DNA from: JAFDCJ01 sp964527835 | GTDB lineage: Bacteria > Desulfobacterota > Desulfobacteria > Desulfobacterales > JAFDCJ01 | Direction: 5' to 3' | NCBI GenBank assembly: GCA_964527835.1 | Contig: CAZGNV010000009.1 | Location: 1 to 64,000 of the forward strand | DNA length: 64,000 nucleotides | Part shown: positions 7,760-16,706 of the stretch, piece after piece | Position numbering within the stretch: position 1 is the first letter of the stretch | Layout: the number at the start of each line of letters is the position of its first letter | The notes under the pieces: generated by a model | What the model was told of the DNA's origin: nothing | The model's database searches: none | What the model saw: only the letters and a program-made list of their open reading frames with translations | Program-made: the position numbers and the translations under genes

Positions 7760-9112
7760 ATGCCAGTGGTCTTTTTTGACAACCTTCAAAACTGGTTCCG
7801 CCGGGCGATTGCCTATGTCACCGTCGACATCTGGCGCATCCGGCTCGAGGATCTGCCCTTTGGCAGGTCTTTTGCAATCCGCCAGCTGCGCATCATCCTG
7901 CTGAGCATCCGCGGCTTTGTCAGTGACCGCTGCTTCTATCGGGCATCGGCACTGACTTTTTACACCCTGCTGTCCATTGTGCCGGTGGCGGCGATGCTCT
8001 TCGGCATTGCCAAGGGGTTCGGTTTTGAAAAAATGCTGGAACAGGAACTTTACCAGCAGTTTTCCGGGCAGCGGGAAGTGGTGGAAAAAATCGTCGAATT
8101 TGCCCAATCGCTGCTTGAAAGCACCAAGGGGGGACTGATCGCCGGCATCGGGCTGGTGGTTTTATTTTGGGCGGTGATCAAGGTGCTCAGCCATATCGAA
8201 GCTTCGTTGAATGAAATCTGGCAGATAACGGAGCATCGCTCCTGGGGCCGCAAATTCAGCGACTACCTGGCGGTGATGCTGATCAGCCCGCTGCTGATTC
8301 TTTTGTCCGGCAGCGCCACGGTGTTTATCACCACCCAGGTGACGGCCATCACCGCCCGGATCAAACTGCTGGGGTTGATCAGCCCCTTGATTTTTCTGTC
8401 CCTCAAGCTCATCCCCTATATGCTGATCTGGATTCTTTTCACGGTGATTTATATCCTGATGCCCAACACCAAGGTCAAGTTGAAAGCCGGGGCGGTGGCC
8501 GGTATTATCGCCGGCACCATGTACCAGGTGGTCCAGTGGCTCTACATCAGTTTCCAGGTGGGAACAGCGAAGTACAACGCCATCTACGGCAGCTTCGCTG
8601 CCCTGCCGTTGTTTTTGATGTGGGTGCAGATCAGCTGGTGGGTGGTGCTGTTCGGCGCCGAGCTTTCCTTTGCCAATCAAAATGTGGCCACCTATGAATA
8701 TGAGCCGGACTGCCTCAATATCAGCAGGGCCTATAAAAAACTGCTCACCCTGCAGGTGGCTCACCTGCTGGTCAGAAATTTTTCCGGCTGCACCACCGCC
8801 TTGACTGATCTGCAGATTTCACAGCAGCTGGGGATTCCCATCCGGCTGCTGCACCTGATCCTCGATGATCTGGTGCAAAGCGGGCTGTTTGTGCAGTCCC
8901 GCACGGATCAAGACAGGCAGTTCGGCTACCAGCCGGCCTGCGATATCAACCGGCTGACCATCAAGTATGTCCTGGATGCCATCGAGCAAAGCGGGACGGA
9001 CAGCATCCCGGTGGTCAAAACCAAAGAATTCGAAGCGTTGTCCCAGGCCCTTAAAAAATTCTCGGATGCCATGGAAAACCATCCGGCCAACCGGCTGCTA
9101 AAGGAAATTTAA
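7760..9112 (+). CDS. YihY/BrkB-family inner-membrane protein with extended C-terminus (about 450 aa)
   Basis: The N-terminal two-thirds is a YihY/virulence factor BrkB (formerly RNase BN) protein: RASALTFYTLLSIVPVAAMLF begins the first conserved helix, and GSFAALPLFLMWVQISWWVVLFGAELSFA is the family's C-terminal signature. About six membrane segments are visible. Escherichia coli YihY is about 290 residues; this one carries an extra cytoplasmic tail of about 140 residues. That tail looks like a winged helix (LTDLQISQQLGIPIRLLHLI), as in some other long family members. ATG 7760 is chosen over the GTG at 7727 because of the AAAGAAAAGAAG site. Function of the family is uncertain. Confidence 0.82.
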   Translation: MPVVFFDNLQNWFRRAIAYVTVDIWRIRLEDLPFGRSFAIRQLRIILLSIRGFVSDRCFYRASALTFYTLLSIVPVAAMLFGIAKGFGFEKMLEQELYQQFSGQREVVEKIVEFAQSLLESTKGGLIAGIGLVVLFWAVIKVLSHIEASLNEIWQITEHRSWGRKFSDYLAVMLISPLLILLSGSATVFITTQVTAITARIKLLGLISPLIFLSLKLIPYMLIWILFTVIYILMPNTKVKLKAGAVAGIIAGTMYQVVQWLYISFQVGTAKYNAIYGSFAALPLFLMWVQISWWVVLFGAELSFANQNVATYEYEPDCLNISRAYKKLLTLQVAHLLVRNFSGCTTALTDLQISQQLGIPIRLLHLILDDLVQSGLFVQSRTDQDRQFGYQPACDINRLTIKYVLDAIEQSGTDSIPVVKTKEFEALSQALKKFSDAMENHPANRLLKEI

Positions 9113-9194
9113 CAGCGGTGCCGCCCGTTGTGGCTATTTGGCCGGTTATTGCCCGCGACGGACAGCCTGCAACCGGCAGACAAGGAGTCTGACT

Positions 9195-10220
9195 GTGCCT
9201 ATTCCCGGAAACCTGCTGACCACCGCCATGGCGGTCATGCCGCACACCGATGCGGCAGCCGCCCTGGAAGCGGCCCTGTCGCTGGATATTCCCTTCTGGC
9301 CCCAGCTGCCGCGTTTAAGCTACTATGAAGACATGTACGTGCAGGCCTCGGAGCATTTTCCGGGCATTGTACTCGACGTGGAAAAGCAGACCCTGTCTTT
9401 TTCCATGGAAAAATTCGCCGTCGAGCTTGAACAGACCCTGGCCCATTTTGAAGATCCGGCCTACTTTGACATCAGTCGGCAGTACTCCGATGTTTATCAC
9501 CGTTTTTTGCAGCTGGACCTGTCGGATCGACCCGCCATCCGGGGGCAGCTGGAGGGACCGGTCAGCTTCGGCTTCAACGTGCTCGATGAGAACAAGCGGC
9601 CCATCCTGTTTGACGACACCGTGCGTCCCTTCATGTTTGAATTCATGTCCAAACGCATCAACGTTCAGCTGCAGCGCCTGAAAGAATTGAACCCCAACGC
9701 CTTTATGTTCATCGATGAACCGGGGCTGCAGTTTCTGTTCAGCGCTCTTTCCGGCTATGACGGCACGGCTGCGCGTGGCGACATGGAGCAGTTCCTGGAC
9801 ATGATCGAGCCGCCCCGGGGAATTCATCTTTGCGGCAACCCGGACTGGGATTTTCTGCTCAACCTGAAAATGGACATTCTGTCTTTGGATGTTTACCTGA
9901 ACGGTGAGATTTTTTCGACCTACGCGCCTTCCATCAAACGGTTTCTGGACCGGGGCGGGGTGATTGCCTGGGGAATAGTGCCCACCAACTTCGAACCCTT
10001 TGCAACGGAAAACCAGGATTCGCTGATCAGCCGAATGGAAGCAATCTGGACGATTCTTGATCAAAAAGGCATTGACCGCGATTTTCTGTTGTCCCGCAGC
10101 CTGATTTCTCCCGCCACCTGCTGCCTGGTCAATCCGGACGGAGAAAAAACCGTTGACCTGGCCTTTGAGGTCGTCCGTCGTCTTTCCAGCCAGCTGCGCG
10201 AAAAATACCAGCTGGCTTGA
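9195..10220 (+). CDS. MetE/UroD-fold protein, cobalamin-independent methionine synthase-like (about 341 aa)
   Basis: The GTG at 9195 has AAGGAGT 6 bases upstream, better than the more distant alternative at 9138. The protein is about half the length of MetE and resembles its C-terminal catalytic barrel and uroporphyrinogen decarboxylase. The possible zinc ligands are present: HLCGNPDW near residue 220 and the cysteine pair in ISPATCCLVNPD near residue 310. FIDEPGLQF matches the conserved acidic strand (DEP) of MetE. Such stand-alone proteins are thought to be methyltransferases acting on corrinoid proteins or thiols. No acceptor is evident from neighbours, so the substrate is unknown. Confidence 0.72.
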   Translation: MPIPGNLLTTAMAVMPHTDAAAALEAALSLDIPFWPQLPRLSYYEDMYVQASEHFPGIVLDVEKQTLSFSMEKFAVELEQTLAHFEDPAYFDISRQYSDVYHRFLQLDLSDRPAIRGQLEGPVSFGFNVLDENKRPILFDDTVRPFMFEFMSKRINVQLQRLKELNPNAFMFIDEPGLQFLFSALSGYDGTAARGDMEQFLDMIEPPRGIHLCGNPDWDFLLNLKMDILSLDVYLNGEIFSTYAPSIKRFLDRGGVIAWGIVPTNFEPFATENQDSLISRMEAIWTILDQKGIDRDFLLSRSLISPATCCLVNPDGEKTVDLAFEVVRRLSSQLREKYQLA

Positions 10221-10283
10221 GGAGCCGGCCCGTCATTTTCCTGAAGAAGTTGCCATCAGCTAGCGCCTCGGGCAACTGGATTT

Positions 10284-10311
10284 CGCCGTTGTCCTGCGGC
10301 GATTGTTTTTT
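10284..10311 (+). terminator. Probable rho-independent terminator after the MetE-like gene
   Basis: A short GC stem (CGCCG at 10284-10288 with CGGCG at 10297-10301) is followed by ATTGTTTTTT. It lies just before the transporter promoter. Confidence 0.5.
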
Positions 10312-10312
10312 G

Positions 10313-10342
10313 TTGACAGCGGTCCAGCCGACCGGGTATTGA
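10313..10342 (+). promoter_or_regulatory. Sigma-70-type promoter of the peptide transporter genes
   Basis: A perfect TTGACA (10313-10318) is followed after 18 bases by TATTGA (10337-10342). The dppD-like start lies about 70 bases downstream, and a terminator just upstream separates it from the previous gene. Confidence 0.5.
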
Positions 10343-10414
10343 TCTGTTCTGAGGCGAATTCCGCCTGTCTGGTATTTCATGCGCCGGTCAACTCACACTC
10401 TAACCGGAAAAGCC

Positions 10415-11398
10415 ATGAACCCTGATGTCCCGCTGCTGCGCGTCGAGCAACTCAAGACGTATTTTTACACCTTCGAAGGGGTTGCCCGGGCCGTGGACGA
10501 TGTTTCCTTTGACCTCGGCAGGGGGGAGGTGCTGGGCATCGTGGGCGAGTCAGGCTGCGGCAAAAGCGTGACCGCCCAGTCCATCATGAGGCTGATTCCC
10601 GAACCGCCGGGCAGGATCGTGCACGGCAGGATTCTTTTTGACGGGCAGGACATCGCCGGGCTTGCCATGGAGCAGATGCGCTCCATCCGGGGCAAGCGTA
10701 TCTCCATGATCTTCCAGGAGCCCATGTCTTCTCTCAACCCGGTGTATACCATCGGGGATCAGATTTCCGAGATGTTTTTGCTTCATGAAAACAGCTCCCG
10801 GCGCGACAGTTGGCAGCGTTCCGTTGAAATGCTAAAAAAGGTCCAGATTCCGGCTCCCGAAAAACGGGCTCATGAATATCCCCATCAGCTTTCCGGCGGC
10901 ATGCGGCAGCGGGCCATGATCGCCATGGCTCTGGCCTGCAACCCGCAGATCCTGATCGCCGATGAGCCCACCACCGCCCTGGACGTCACCATCCAGGCCC
11001 AGATCCTGGAGCTCATGCTGCAGCTCAAAGAAGACTTCGACACCGCGATTATGATGATCACCCACGATCTGGGGGTGGTTGCCGAAATGGCCGAACGCAC
11101 GGTGGTGATGTATGCCGGCAAAGTGGTCGAAGAAGGCCAAACCAGGGATATCTTTGAAAATCCCAAACATCCCTACACCCGGGGGCTGCTCAAATCGATC
11201 CCCAGGCTCGGCGAGCGCGCCCTGCACGGACGCCGGCGGCTCCAGGAAATACCCGGCATGGTCCCCAGTCTGTATAATCTGCCCGCCGGCTGCCGGTTTT
11301 ATCCCCGCTGCCCGCAGTCCATGGAAACCTGCAACCAAAGTGTTCCCGGATTAGTCGCCGTGGGTCAATCCCACCGGGTGCGCTGTTACCTCTATTGA
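10415..11398 (+). CDS. dppD: Oligo/dipeptide ABC transporter ATPase, DppD type (327 aa)
   Basis: An ABC ATPase with Walker A GESGCGKS, Q-loop IFQEPMSSLNP, signature LSGGMRQRA, Walker B LIADEPTTALDV and H-loop MITHDLGVVAE. The C-terminal extension ends in the peptide/nickel family motif PAGCRFYPRCP with its conserved cysteines. The start MNPDVPLLRVEQLKTYF at 10415 fits the family better than the ATG at 10379. It powers uptake with the DppF-type partner 22 bases downstream. The gene order D-F-A-B-C differs from the E. coli order A-B-C-D-F. Ligand (peptide, nickel or opine) is unknown. Confidence 0.92.
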   Translation: MNPDVPLLRVEQLKTYFYTFEGVARAVDDVSFDLGRGEVLGIVGESGCGKSVTAQSIMRLIPEPPGRIVHGRILFDGQDIAGLAMEQMRSIRGKRISMIFQEPMSSLNPVYTIGDQISEMFLLHENSSRRDSWQRSVEMLKKVQIPAPEKRAHEYPHQLSGGMRQRAMIAMALACNPQILIADEPTTALDVTIQAQILELMLQLKEDFDTAIMMITHDLGVVAEMAERTVVMYAGKVVEEGQTRDIFENPKHPYTRGLLKSIPRLGERALHGRRRLQEIPGMVPSLYNLPAGCRFYPRCPQSMETCNQSVPGLVAVGQSHRVRCYLY

Positions 11399-11420
11399 TT
11401 TTTCTTAAGGGGAGCTGCGT

Positions 11421-12383
11421 TTGGAAAACCTGCTGACGGTAGACGATTTAAAAGTCCACTTTCCCATTAAAAAAGGCCTTTTTTCCCGAGCCGCCGGTTT
11501 CGTCTATGCCGTGGACGGCGTTTCCTTTGCATTGAAAAAGGGTGAGAGCCTGGGGCTGGTGGGAGAAAGCGGATGCGGCAAGACCACCACTGGCTTTGCC
11601 ATCCTGCGGCTGATCGAACCCACCGCCGGCACGGTGGCTTTCCGGGGCCAAGACATCGCCCGGATGACAAAACCCCAGCTACGGGCCCTGAAAAAGCATA
11701 TTCAGGTCATTTTTCAGGATCCTTATTCTTCCTTGAACCCCAGGATGGTCGTCAACCAGATTCTCAGCGATCCCATGGAGATTCACGGTGCCTATCCAGG
11801 CCGGCAAAGGGCTGAGCGCATTGCCTATCTGCTGGAAAAAGTCGGTCTGACGCCGGAACAGGGCAGACGGTATCCCCACGAGTTTTCCGGCGGACAGCGG
11901 CAGCGCATCGGCATCGCCCGGGCCCTGGCGCTGAATCCGGAGCTGATCATCGGCGATGAACCGGTCTCAGCCCTGGATGTCTCCATCCAGGCCCAGATCA
12001 TCAACCTGTTGATCGATTTGCAGCAGGAGTTTGACCTGTCCTACATCCTGATCGCCCACGACCTGGCGGTGGTGGAGCACATCTGCGATCATATCATCGT
12101 GATGTACCTGGGCAAAATCGTGGAAGCCGCCGCTTACAAAGCTTTGTATGAGGATCCCAAACACCCCTATACCCGGGCGCTGCTTTCGGCCATTCCGGTG
12201 GCCCAACCCGGCGGCGACCGCAAACGGATCATTTTGCAGGGAGATGTGCCCAGCCCCATCAATCCACCGTCAGGCTGCGCATTTCATCCCCGCTGTGCGT
12301 ACCGCAAAGCCGAGTGCGACCAGCAGGCCCCCGTGCTCAAAAATGTGGGTGACAACCACCACGTGGCCTGCTATCTATATTGA
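11421..12383 (+). CDS. dppF: Oligo/dipeptide ABC transporter ATPase, DppF type (320 aa)
   Basis: The second ATPase of the transporter. It has Walker A GESGCGKTT, Q-loop IFQDPYSSLNPRM, signature FSGGQRQRIGIARAL, Walker B IIGDEPVSALDVS and H-loop LIAHDLAVVEH. The C-terminus again has the cysteine-bearing family motif (PSGCAFHPRC). The TTG start at 11421 is supported by AAGGGGAG about 6 bases upstream and by alignment of the family start. A GC-rich hairpin (12385-12412, GCCGCTGCCG with CCGGCGGCAG) follows and could moderate read-through into the binding-protein gene. Confidence 0.92.
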   Translation: MENLLTVDDLKVHFPIKKGLFSRAAGFVYAVDGVSFALKKGESLGLVGESGCGKTTTGFAILRLIEPTAGTVAFRGQDIARMTKPQLRALKKHIQVIFQDPYSSLNPRMVVNQILSDPMEIHGAYPGRQRAERIAYLLEKVGLTPEQGRRYPHEFSGGQRQRIGIARALALNPELIIGDEPVSALDVSIQAQIINLLIDLQQEFDLSYILIAHDLAVVEHICDHIIVMYLGKIVEAAAYKALYEDPKHPYTRALLSAIPVAQPGGDRKRIILQGDVPSPINPPSGCAFHPRCAYRKAECDQQAPVLKNVGDNHHVACYLY

Positions 12384-12470
12384 ACGTTGCCGCTGCCGTA
12401 ATAATCCGGCGGCAGTGACCCGCGTCAACCCCTGTCAACTGACAACCCGCAACTGAAAGGAGGTCTTCCC

Positions 12471-13997
12471 ATGAAAAAGCTTTTTTTGTTCATCCTTGGC
12501 CTGGTGGCCGTTTTTGCCATGGCCGGCCCGGTGCTGGCTGCCTCATCCATCGTAGTGGCCCAGGACACCCCCCCGCGGATGATGAATCCCCATGGGGACG
12601 ATTCCGATGCCGGGCTGCAGTACATGGCCAATTTTTTCGACGGCCTGCTGCAGCGCAAGGGCTCTGGGGGCAAGCTTGTGCCCGCCCTGGCCCTTCGCTG
12701 GGAGCACCCGGATCTGCTGACCTGGAAGTTTTACCTGCGCAAAGGCGTCAGGTTCCACAACGGCAATCCGTTTACCGCCGCCGACGTCAAGTTCAGCTTT
12801 GAGCGCCTCAGCAACCCGGAGGTGTCCGAATTTATCAACACCGGCAAATCCATTGCGTCCATCGACATCATCGACGATTATACGGTGGCCATTAAAACCA
12901 AGACGCCGATTCCCTGGTTTGCCAACAACATGCACCAGATCTTCATCATGGACAAGGAGTCCACCGAATCCCGCGATCCGGGGGATGTAATGGTCAAGCC
13001 CATCGGCACCGGTGCTTACAAACTGGTGGAATGGGTCAAGGGCTCTTACATCCGCATGGAAGCCAACGAAGATTACTGGGAAGGAGCACCGTCCATCAAG
13101 CAAGTCGAGATCCGCCCCATCAAGGAGTCCTCGACCCGCTTTGCCGCCCTGGTTTCCGGGAAGGTGGACATCGTCACCGGGGTGCCGGTGGAACTCTACG
13201 ACAAGATCCTCAAGAATCCGAAATTGAAAGTGATCAACCGGCCGGCCCGGCGCTCCATTTTCCTGGCCCTGGGCAACAAGCCGGGAACGCCCATGGCAGA
13301 CATCCGCGTGCGCAAGGCCATGTACATGGCCATCAACGAAGACGAGATTATCGCAAAAATCATGCGCGGGCATGCCGCCCCGGCGGCCCAAATTCCGGAT
13401 CCGCCCACCATCGGCTACAATGCCGGCATCAAGCGCCTGCCCTATGATCCCCAGGCGGCCAAAAAGCTGCTCAAGCAGGCCGGCTATGGCAACGGATTCG
13501 ACATCACCCTTACCGGTCCCAACGATCGTTATGTGCAGGACGCCAAAATTGCCGAGGCCGTGGCCCGCTACCTGGCCAAAGTAGGCATCAGTGTCAAGCT
13601 GGACGTCAAGCCCAAATCCATCTTTTTTCCCGAGGTGGTCTCCGGCAAGCTGGAGTTTTACCTCATTGGCTGGTTTGACGGCACCTTTGACATGGGCCGC
13701 ACGTATTTTAAATTGGCCCATAGCCGGGACGAGGAAAGCGGTTTCGGCAAATTCAACGGCACGGCATACAGCAACGCCGCCCTTGACAAGCTGCTGGAAT
13801 CCACCGCCGACATGGTGGATGTGCAGCAGCGTAAAAAAACGCTCCAGCGGCTCAACAAGATGGCCATGGAGGAGCTGATCGTCTGGATCCCGCTGCACTA
13901 TCAGGAGGATCTGTACGCGATTCAAAAAGCCCGGGGCATCCAGTTCCAGCCGCGCCCGGATCGCTGGATGGTCTACAAGGAGATTGCATTCAAATAA
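12471..13997 (+). CDS. dppA: Peptide ABC transporter substrate-binding protein, DppA/OppA family (508 aa)
   Basis: A periplasmic extracellular solute-binding protein of family 5. A clear signal peptide (MKKLFLFILGLVAVFAMAG, cleavage near VLAAS) precedes the mature domain. Family landmarks include WKFYLRKGVRFHNGNPFTA near residue 85-105, DVKFSFERL, and the lobe-II segment with DIRVRKAMYMAINEDEII. The start follows a strong AAAGGAGG. It binds the transported ligand outside the membrane and delivers it to the DppB/C pores encoded downstream. The ligand-pocket residues do not let me choose between peptides and other family ligands. Confidence 0.92.
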   Translation: MKKLFLFILGLVAVFAMAGPVLAASSIVVAQDTPPRMMNPHGDDSDAGLQYMANFFDGLLQRKGSGGKLVPALALRWEHPDLLTWKFYLRKGVRFHNGNPFTAADVKFSFERLSNPEVSEFINTGKSIASIDIIDDYTVAIKTKTPIPWFANNMHQIFIMDKESTESRDPGDVMVKPIGTGAYKLVEWVKGSYIRMEANEDYWEGAPSIKQVEIRPIKESSTRFAALVSGKVDIVTGVPVELYDKILKNPKLKVINRPARRSIFLALGNKPGTPMADIRVRKAMYMAINEDEIIAKIMRGHAAPAAQIPDPPTIGYNAGIKRLPYDPQAAKKLLKQAGYGNGFDITLTGPNDRYVQDAKIAEAVARYLAKVGISVKLDVKPKSIFFPEVVSGKLEFYLIGWFDGTFDMGRTYFKLAHSRDEESGFGKFNGTAYSNAALDKLLESTADMVDVQQRKKTLQRLNKMAMEELIVWIPLHYQEDLYAIQKARGIQFQPRPDRWMVYKEIAFK

Positions 13998-14075
13998 AGC
14001 GGAGTTTACCCGCGAAACCGGTTAGACCGATTTACGGGGGTACTTGCCTGTGAACGCCATTGTCGCAGTGGCTTC

Positions 14076-14182
14076 GTCATTTCAGCAATTTAGCCGTGGG
14101 GGAGACCGCGGCTCCCGCCGTCCTCTGGCGGGAGAACGCGGAGGGGGCAGGAATGCCCCCGCGGCTAAGTGGTTGAAATGAC
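14076..14182. repeat. Long imperfect palindrome between dppA and dppB
   Basis: Arms of about 27 bases, beginning GTCATTTCAGCAATTTAGCC (14076) and ending GGCTAAGTGGTTGAAATGAC (14182), pair with few mismatches. An inner hairpin pairs CTCCCGCC with GGCGGGAG (14111-14132). It fills part of the 342-base gap that splits the transporter operon. Confidence 0.6.
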
Positions 14183-14238
14183 CAGACACGCAGACACCAA
14201 AGTGAGCGGGCAAGTATGCCCCGTGAATACGGAGCCGA

Positions 14239-14318
14239 GCAACAACGAGCTTGAGTTGGTTGGAAGTCATTTTTGAGCAGCTTCAAGCAGGAAAATCGAC
14301 TTTTTACGACTTCCTCAA
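14239..14318. repeat. Fragment of the family 2 dispersed repeat
   Basis: GTTGGAAGTCATTTTTGAGC (14257-14276) and the right-end sequence CTTTTTACGACTTCCTCAA (14300-14318) match the composite element at 32098-32350, without its central hairpin. Nothing else was recognised in the dppA-dppB gap. Confidence 0.6.
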
Positions 14319-14339
14319 ATTGACTGCAGGCAATTTTTT

Positions 14340-15305
14340 ATGGTCACCTACATTGCAAGACGACTGATGCAGGCGGTGGTGGTTCTGCTGGCCGTATCGA
14401 TGATCTGCTTTGTCATCTTTCGCTACATGGGCGATCCGGTGATCACCATGGCCGGCAAGTATGCGACCCTCAAGCAGATGGAAGAGGTGCGCAAGGCCTT
14501 CGGATTGGACCAGCCCGCCTACATTCAGTACGGGAAGTTTGTCTGGAACGCCCTGCACGGCAACTTCGGCAAATCCTACGTCACCCGGGTGCCGGCCCTG
14601 GGGTTGATTCTGGAACGGTTTCCGGCCACTTTTGAACTGGCCTCGGTGGCGGTGGTGATGGCCTTTTGCATCGGGGTGGGCCTGGGGGTGCTGGTGTCCT
14701 TAAAGCCCTATGCCTTGCGCAACCGCCTGATCATGGCCGGCTCTCTGGGAGGCATTTCGATCCCGACCTTTCTGATGGGCATTTTGCTGATCATGGTGTT
14801 CGCCGTTTACCTGGGCATTTTACCTCCCTTCGGCCGGGGCGAGACGGTGCGCCTGGGCTTCTGGCGCAGCGGTCTGCTGACCGTCGACGGGCTCAAGCAT
14901 CTGATCCTGCCGGCGGCCACCCTGGCCATGTACCAGCTGGCCGTGCTGCTGCGCCTGACCCGGGCCGGCATGCGCGAGGTGATGACCGAAGAATACATCA
15001 AAACCGCCTGGGCCAAGGGCCTGCCGCCGCGAAAGGTGATCTTCAAACATGCCCTGCGCAATGTTCTGATCCCGGTGATTACCATCACGGGGCTGCAGTT
15101 CGGCGAGCTGATCGCCTTTGCGATTATTACGGAAACGATTTTTCAATGGCCGGGCATGGGCAACCTGCTGCTGACCTCGTTTTATGAAAATGATCAGCCG
15201 GTCATAGTCACTTACATCATGATGGCCGCGCTGATCATCATCACGCTGAACATGATCGTGGATATCCTCTATGCCCTGATCAACCCGAAGATACGCTATG
15301 GCTGA
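14340..15305 (+). CDS. dppB: Peptide ABC transporter permease, DppB type (321 aa)
   Basis: An inner-membrane permease of the BPD_transp_1 family with the typical N-terminal helix (MVTYIARRLMQAVVVLLAV), a periplasmic stretch, and five further helices. The ATPase-coupling EAA loop is visible as MREVMTEEYIKTAWAKGLPP (residues about 215-235) followed by the conserved HALRNVLIPVIT. It forms half of the pore for the ligand carried by DppA. Its end overlaps the start of dppC by 8 bases, so translation is coupled. The only break in the operon is the repeat-filled gap upstream. Confidence 0.93.
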   Translation: MVTYIARRLMQAVVVLLAVSMICFVIFRYMGDPVITMAGKYATLKQMEEVRKAFGLDQPAYIQYGKFVWNALHGNFGKSYVTRVPALGLILERFPATFELASVAVVMAFCIGVGLGVLVSLKPYALRNRLIMAGSLGGISIPTFLMGILLIMVFAVYLGILPPFGRGETVRLGFWRSGLLTVDGLKHLILPAATLAMYQLAVLLRLTRAGMREVMTEEYIKTAWAKGLPPRKVIFKHALRNVLIPVITITGLQFGELIAFAIITETIFQWPGMGNLLLTSFYENDQPVIVTYIMMAALIIITLNMIVDILYALINPKIRYG

Positions 15306-16188
15306 ACAACGGCGCATTAAATCCCGGATGCTGTCCAGCTACCTGCACGATCCTTCCGCGGTGGCGGGCAGCATCATCCTGTTGCTGTTCATCCTGGCGG
15401 CGCTTCTGGCCCCCTGGATCACCCCCCAGAACCCCTACGATCTGGAAAAAGTCAGCCTGGAGTATTTTTTGGCCCCGCCGGTCTGGATGGAAGGCGGCGT
15501 GCAGCCGTATTTGCTGGGCACTGATGACCAGGGCCGCGGCATTTTGAGCACCATCATTTACGGCTGCCGCACATCGCTTATCGTGGGCTTCGGGGTCGTG
15601 CTGATCGCCGGATCCTTCGGCATTCTGATCGGCCTGCTGGCCGGCTATTACGGCGGGTGGCTGGATGTCGTCACCATGCGTTTGGCTGACACCTTTTTTT
15701 CTTTTTCAACGACCCTGATGGCGTTTTTATTCCTGGGCATCTTTGGCGGGGCCAGCATTTTTATCGTGATTATCGCGATCTGCCTGTCGGACTGGGTGCG
15801 CTATGCCCGCACCATGCGCGGTTCGGTGCTGGAAGTCAAGGAAGAAGCCTATATCCTGGCAGCCCGGGCCAGCGGCGCAAAGGATTTGCGGCTGCTCATC
15901 CGGCATTTGCTGCCCAATGCCATCCCGCCGATCTTCGTGGTGGTGGCGGTGGACCTGGCGGTGGTCATCATGCTGGAAGCCACCCTGAGCTTTCTGGGCG
16001 TCGGGGTTCCCCTGACCGAACCATCCCTGGGAATGATGATTTCCATCGGTAAGAATTACATCTACGCCGGCATGTGGTGGATGATCGTTTTTCCGGGGGC
16101 CGCCCTGGTGCTGCTGGTGGTGGGCATCAACCTTTTTGCCGACTGGCTCAGGGAAGAGCTCAATCCTAAGATAGAAAGAAAGGCCTAG
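15298..16188 (+). CDS. dppC: Peptide ABC transporter permease, DppC type (296 aa)
   Basis: The second pore subunit. An N-terminal helix (VAGSIILLLFILAALLAPWI) is followed by the family motif LLGTDDQGRGILSTIIYG and a five-helix core. The EAA loop reads SVLEVKEEAYILAARASGAK and is followed by RHLLPNAIPPIFV, the contact site for the ATPases. LSFLGVGVPLTEPSLGMMI near the C-terminus is a strong DppC/OppC marker. It starts inside the end of dppB. No gene of the operon follows; the next gene is on the opposite strand, 42 bases away. Confidence 0.93.
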   Translation: MAEQRRIKSRMLSSYLHDPSAVAGSIILLLFILAALLAPWITPQNPYDLEKVSLEYFLAPPVWMEGGVQPYLLGTDDQGRGILSTIIYGCRTSLIVGFGVVLIAGSFGILIGLLAGYYGGWLDVVTMRLADTFFSFSTTLMAFLFLGIFGGASIFIVIIAICLSDWVRYARTMRGSVLEVKEEAYILAARASGAKDLRLLIRHLLPNAIPPIFVVVAVDLAVVIMLEATLSFLGVGVPLTEPSLGMMISIGKNYIYAGMWWMIVFPGAALVLLVVGINLFADWLREELNPKIERKA

Positions 16189-16230
16189 CGTCTAGCGGTG
16201 AGCGGGATGGCCGCGGGGTTGGAATTCTCA

Positions 16231-16617
16231 TCAGGGAGTGATGAGGATGTCCTGGACCAGATCCGGCTGGCGGGGCCGGTGCTCTTCGGTGTTGAAGGCC
16301 ACCAGGATTGCAGGGTGCTCACCGGTGTTTTTGATCGCATGGGAGACCCCCGGCGGAATAATGAAGCGATAGGCCTGACCGTCTGGAACCTTGATATCAT
16401 AGACGCTGTTGTCTTCTCTTATCCTGACAAGCGCCGCACCCCTTACGGCAATCGTTTCCGTCCCCTTGCGGTGATAATGGTTGCCCCGGACGGCTTCGGG
16501 CTCGCTGACCACCAGGTGGACGTTTTTCTGAGCGGCCAGGGCTTCCTTGGCAATCGGTTCAAAAACATATCCCCGCATATCCGTGTGGATGTCCAGTTTG
16601 TCAATGATGACCTTCAT
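16231..16617 (-). CDS. Small single-domain cupin protein (128 aa)
   Basis: A one-domain cupin. The first metal/substrate motif is seen as RGNHYHRKGTETIAVRGAA (about residues 44-62) and the second as IPPGVSHAIKNTG (about residues 88-100). The fold and length are like sugar-nucleotide isomerases/epimerases of the FdtA/WbtF type, but no sugar genes lie nearby, so no enzymatic role is assigned. It is convergent with dppC and runs in the same direction as the lipoprotein gene 89 bases upstream of it. Confidence 0.75.
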   Translation of the reverse strand: MKVIIDKLDIHTDMRGYVFEPIAKEALAAQKNVHLVVSEPEAVRGNHYHRKGTETIAVRGAALVRIREDNSVYDIKVPDGQAYRFIIPPGVSHAIKNTGEHPAILVAFNTEEHRPRQPDLVQDILITP

Positions 16618-16706
16618 CTCGTCCTTTCCCTAGCGTATGATTGTCGGTCTCGTAAATGGTCATTTTCGAGCGCCCAACCGCGCCATTGGCCGGCTGCACC
16701 TGGTTT

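Noticed and set aside
9138..9194. Upstream ATG start for the MetE/UroD-like gene
   Set aside because: The GTG at 9195 has a good AAGGAGT site at the right distance, while 9138 has none and the extra residues look non-conserved.
12543..13925. 460-residue minus-strand frame opposite dppA
   Set aside because: Antisense shadow of a well-supported binding-protein gene.
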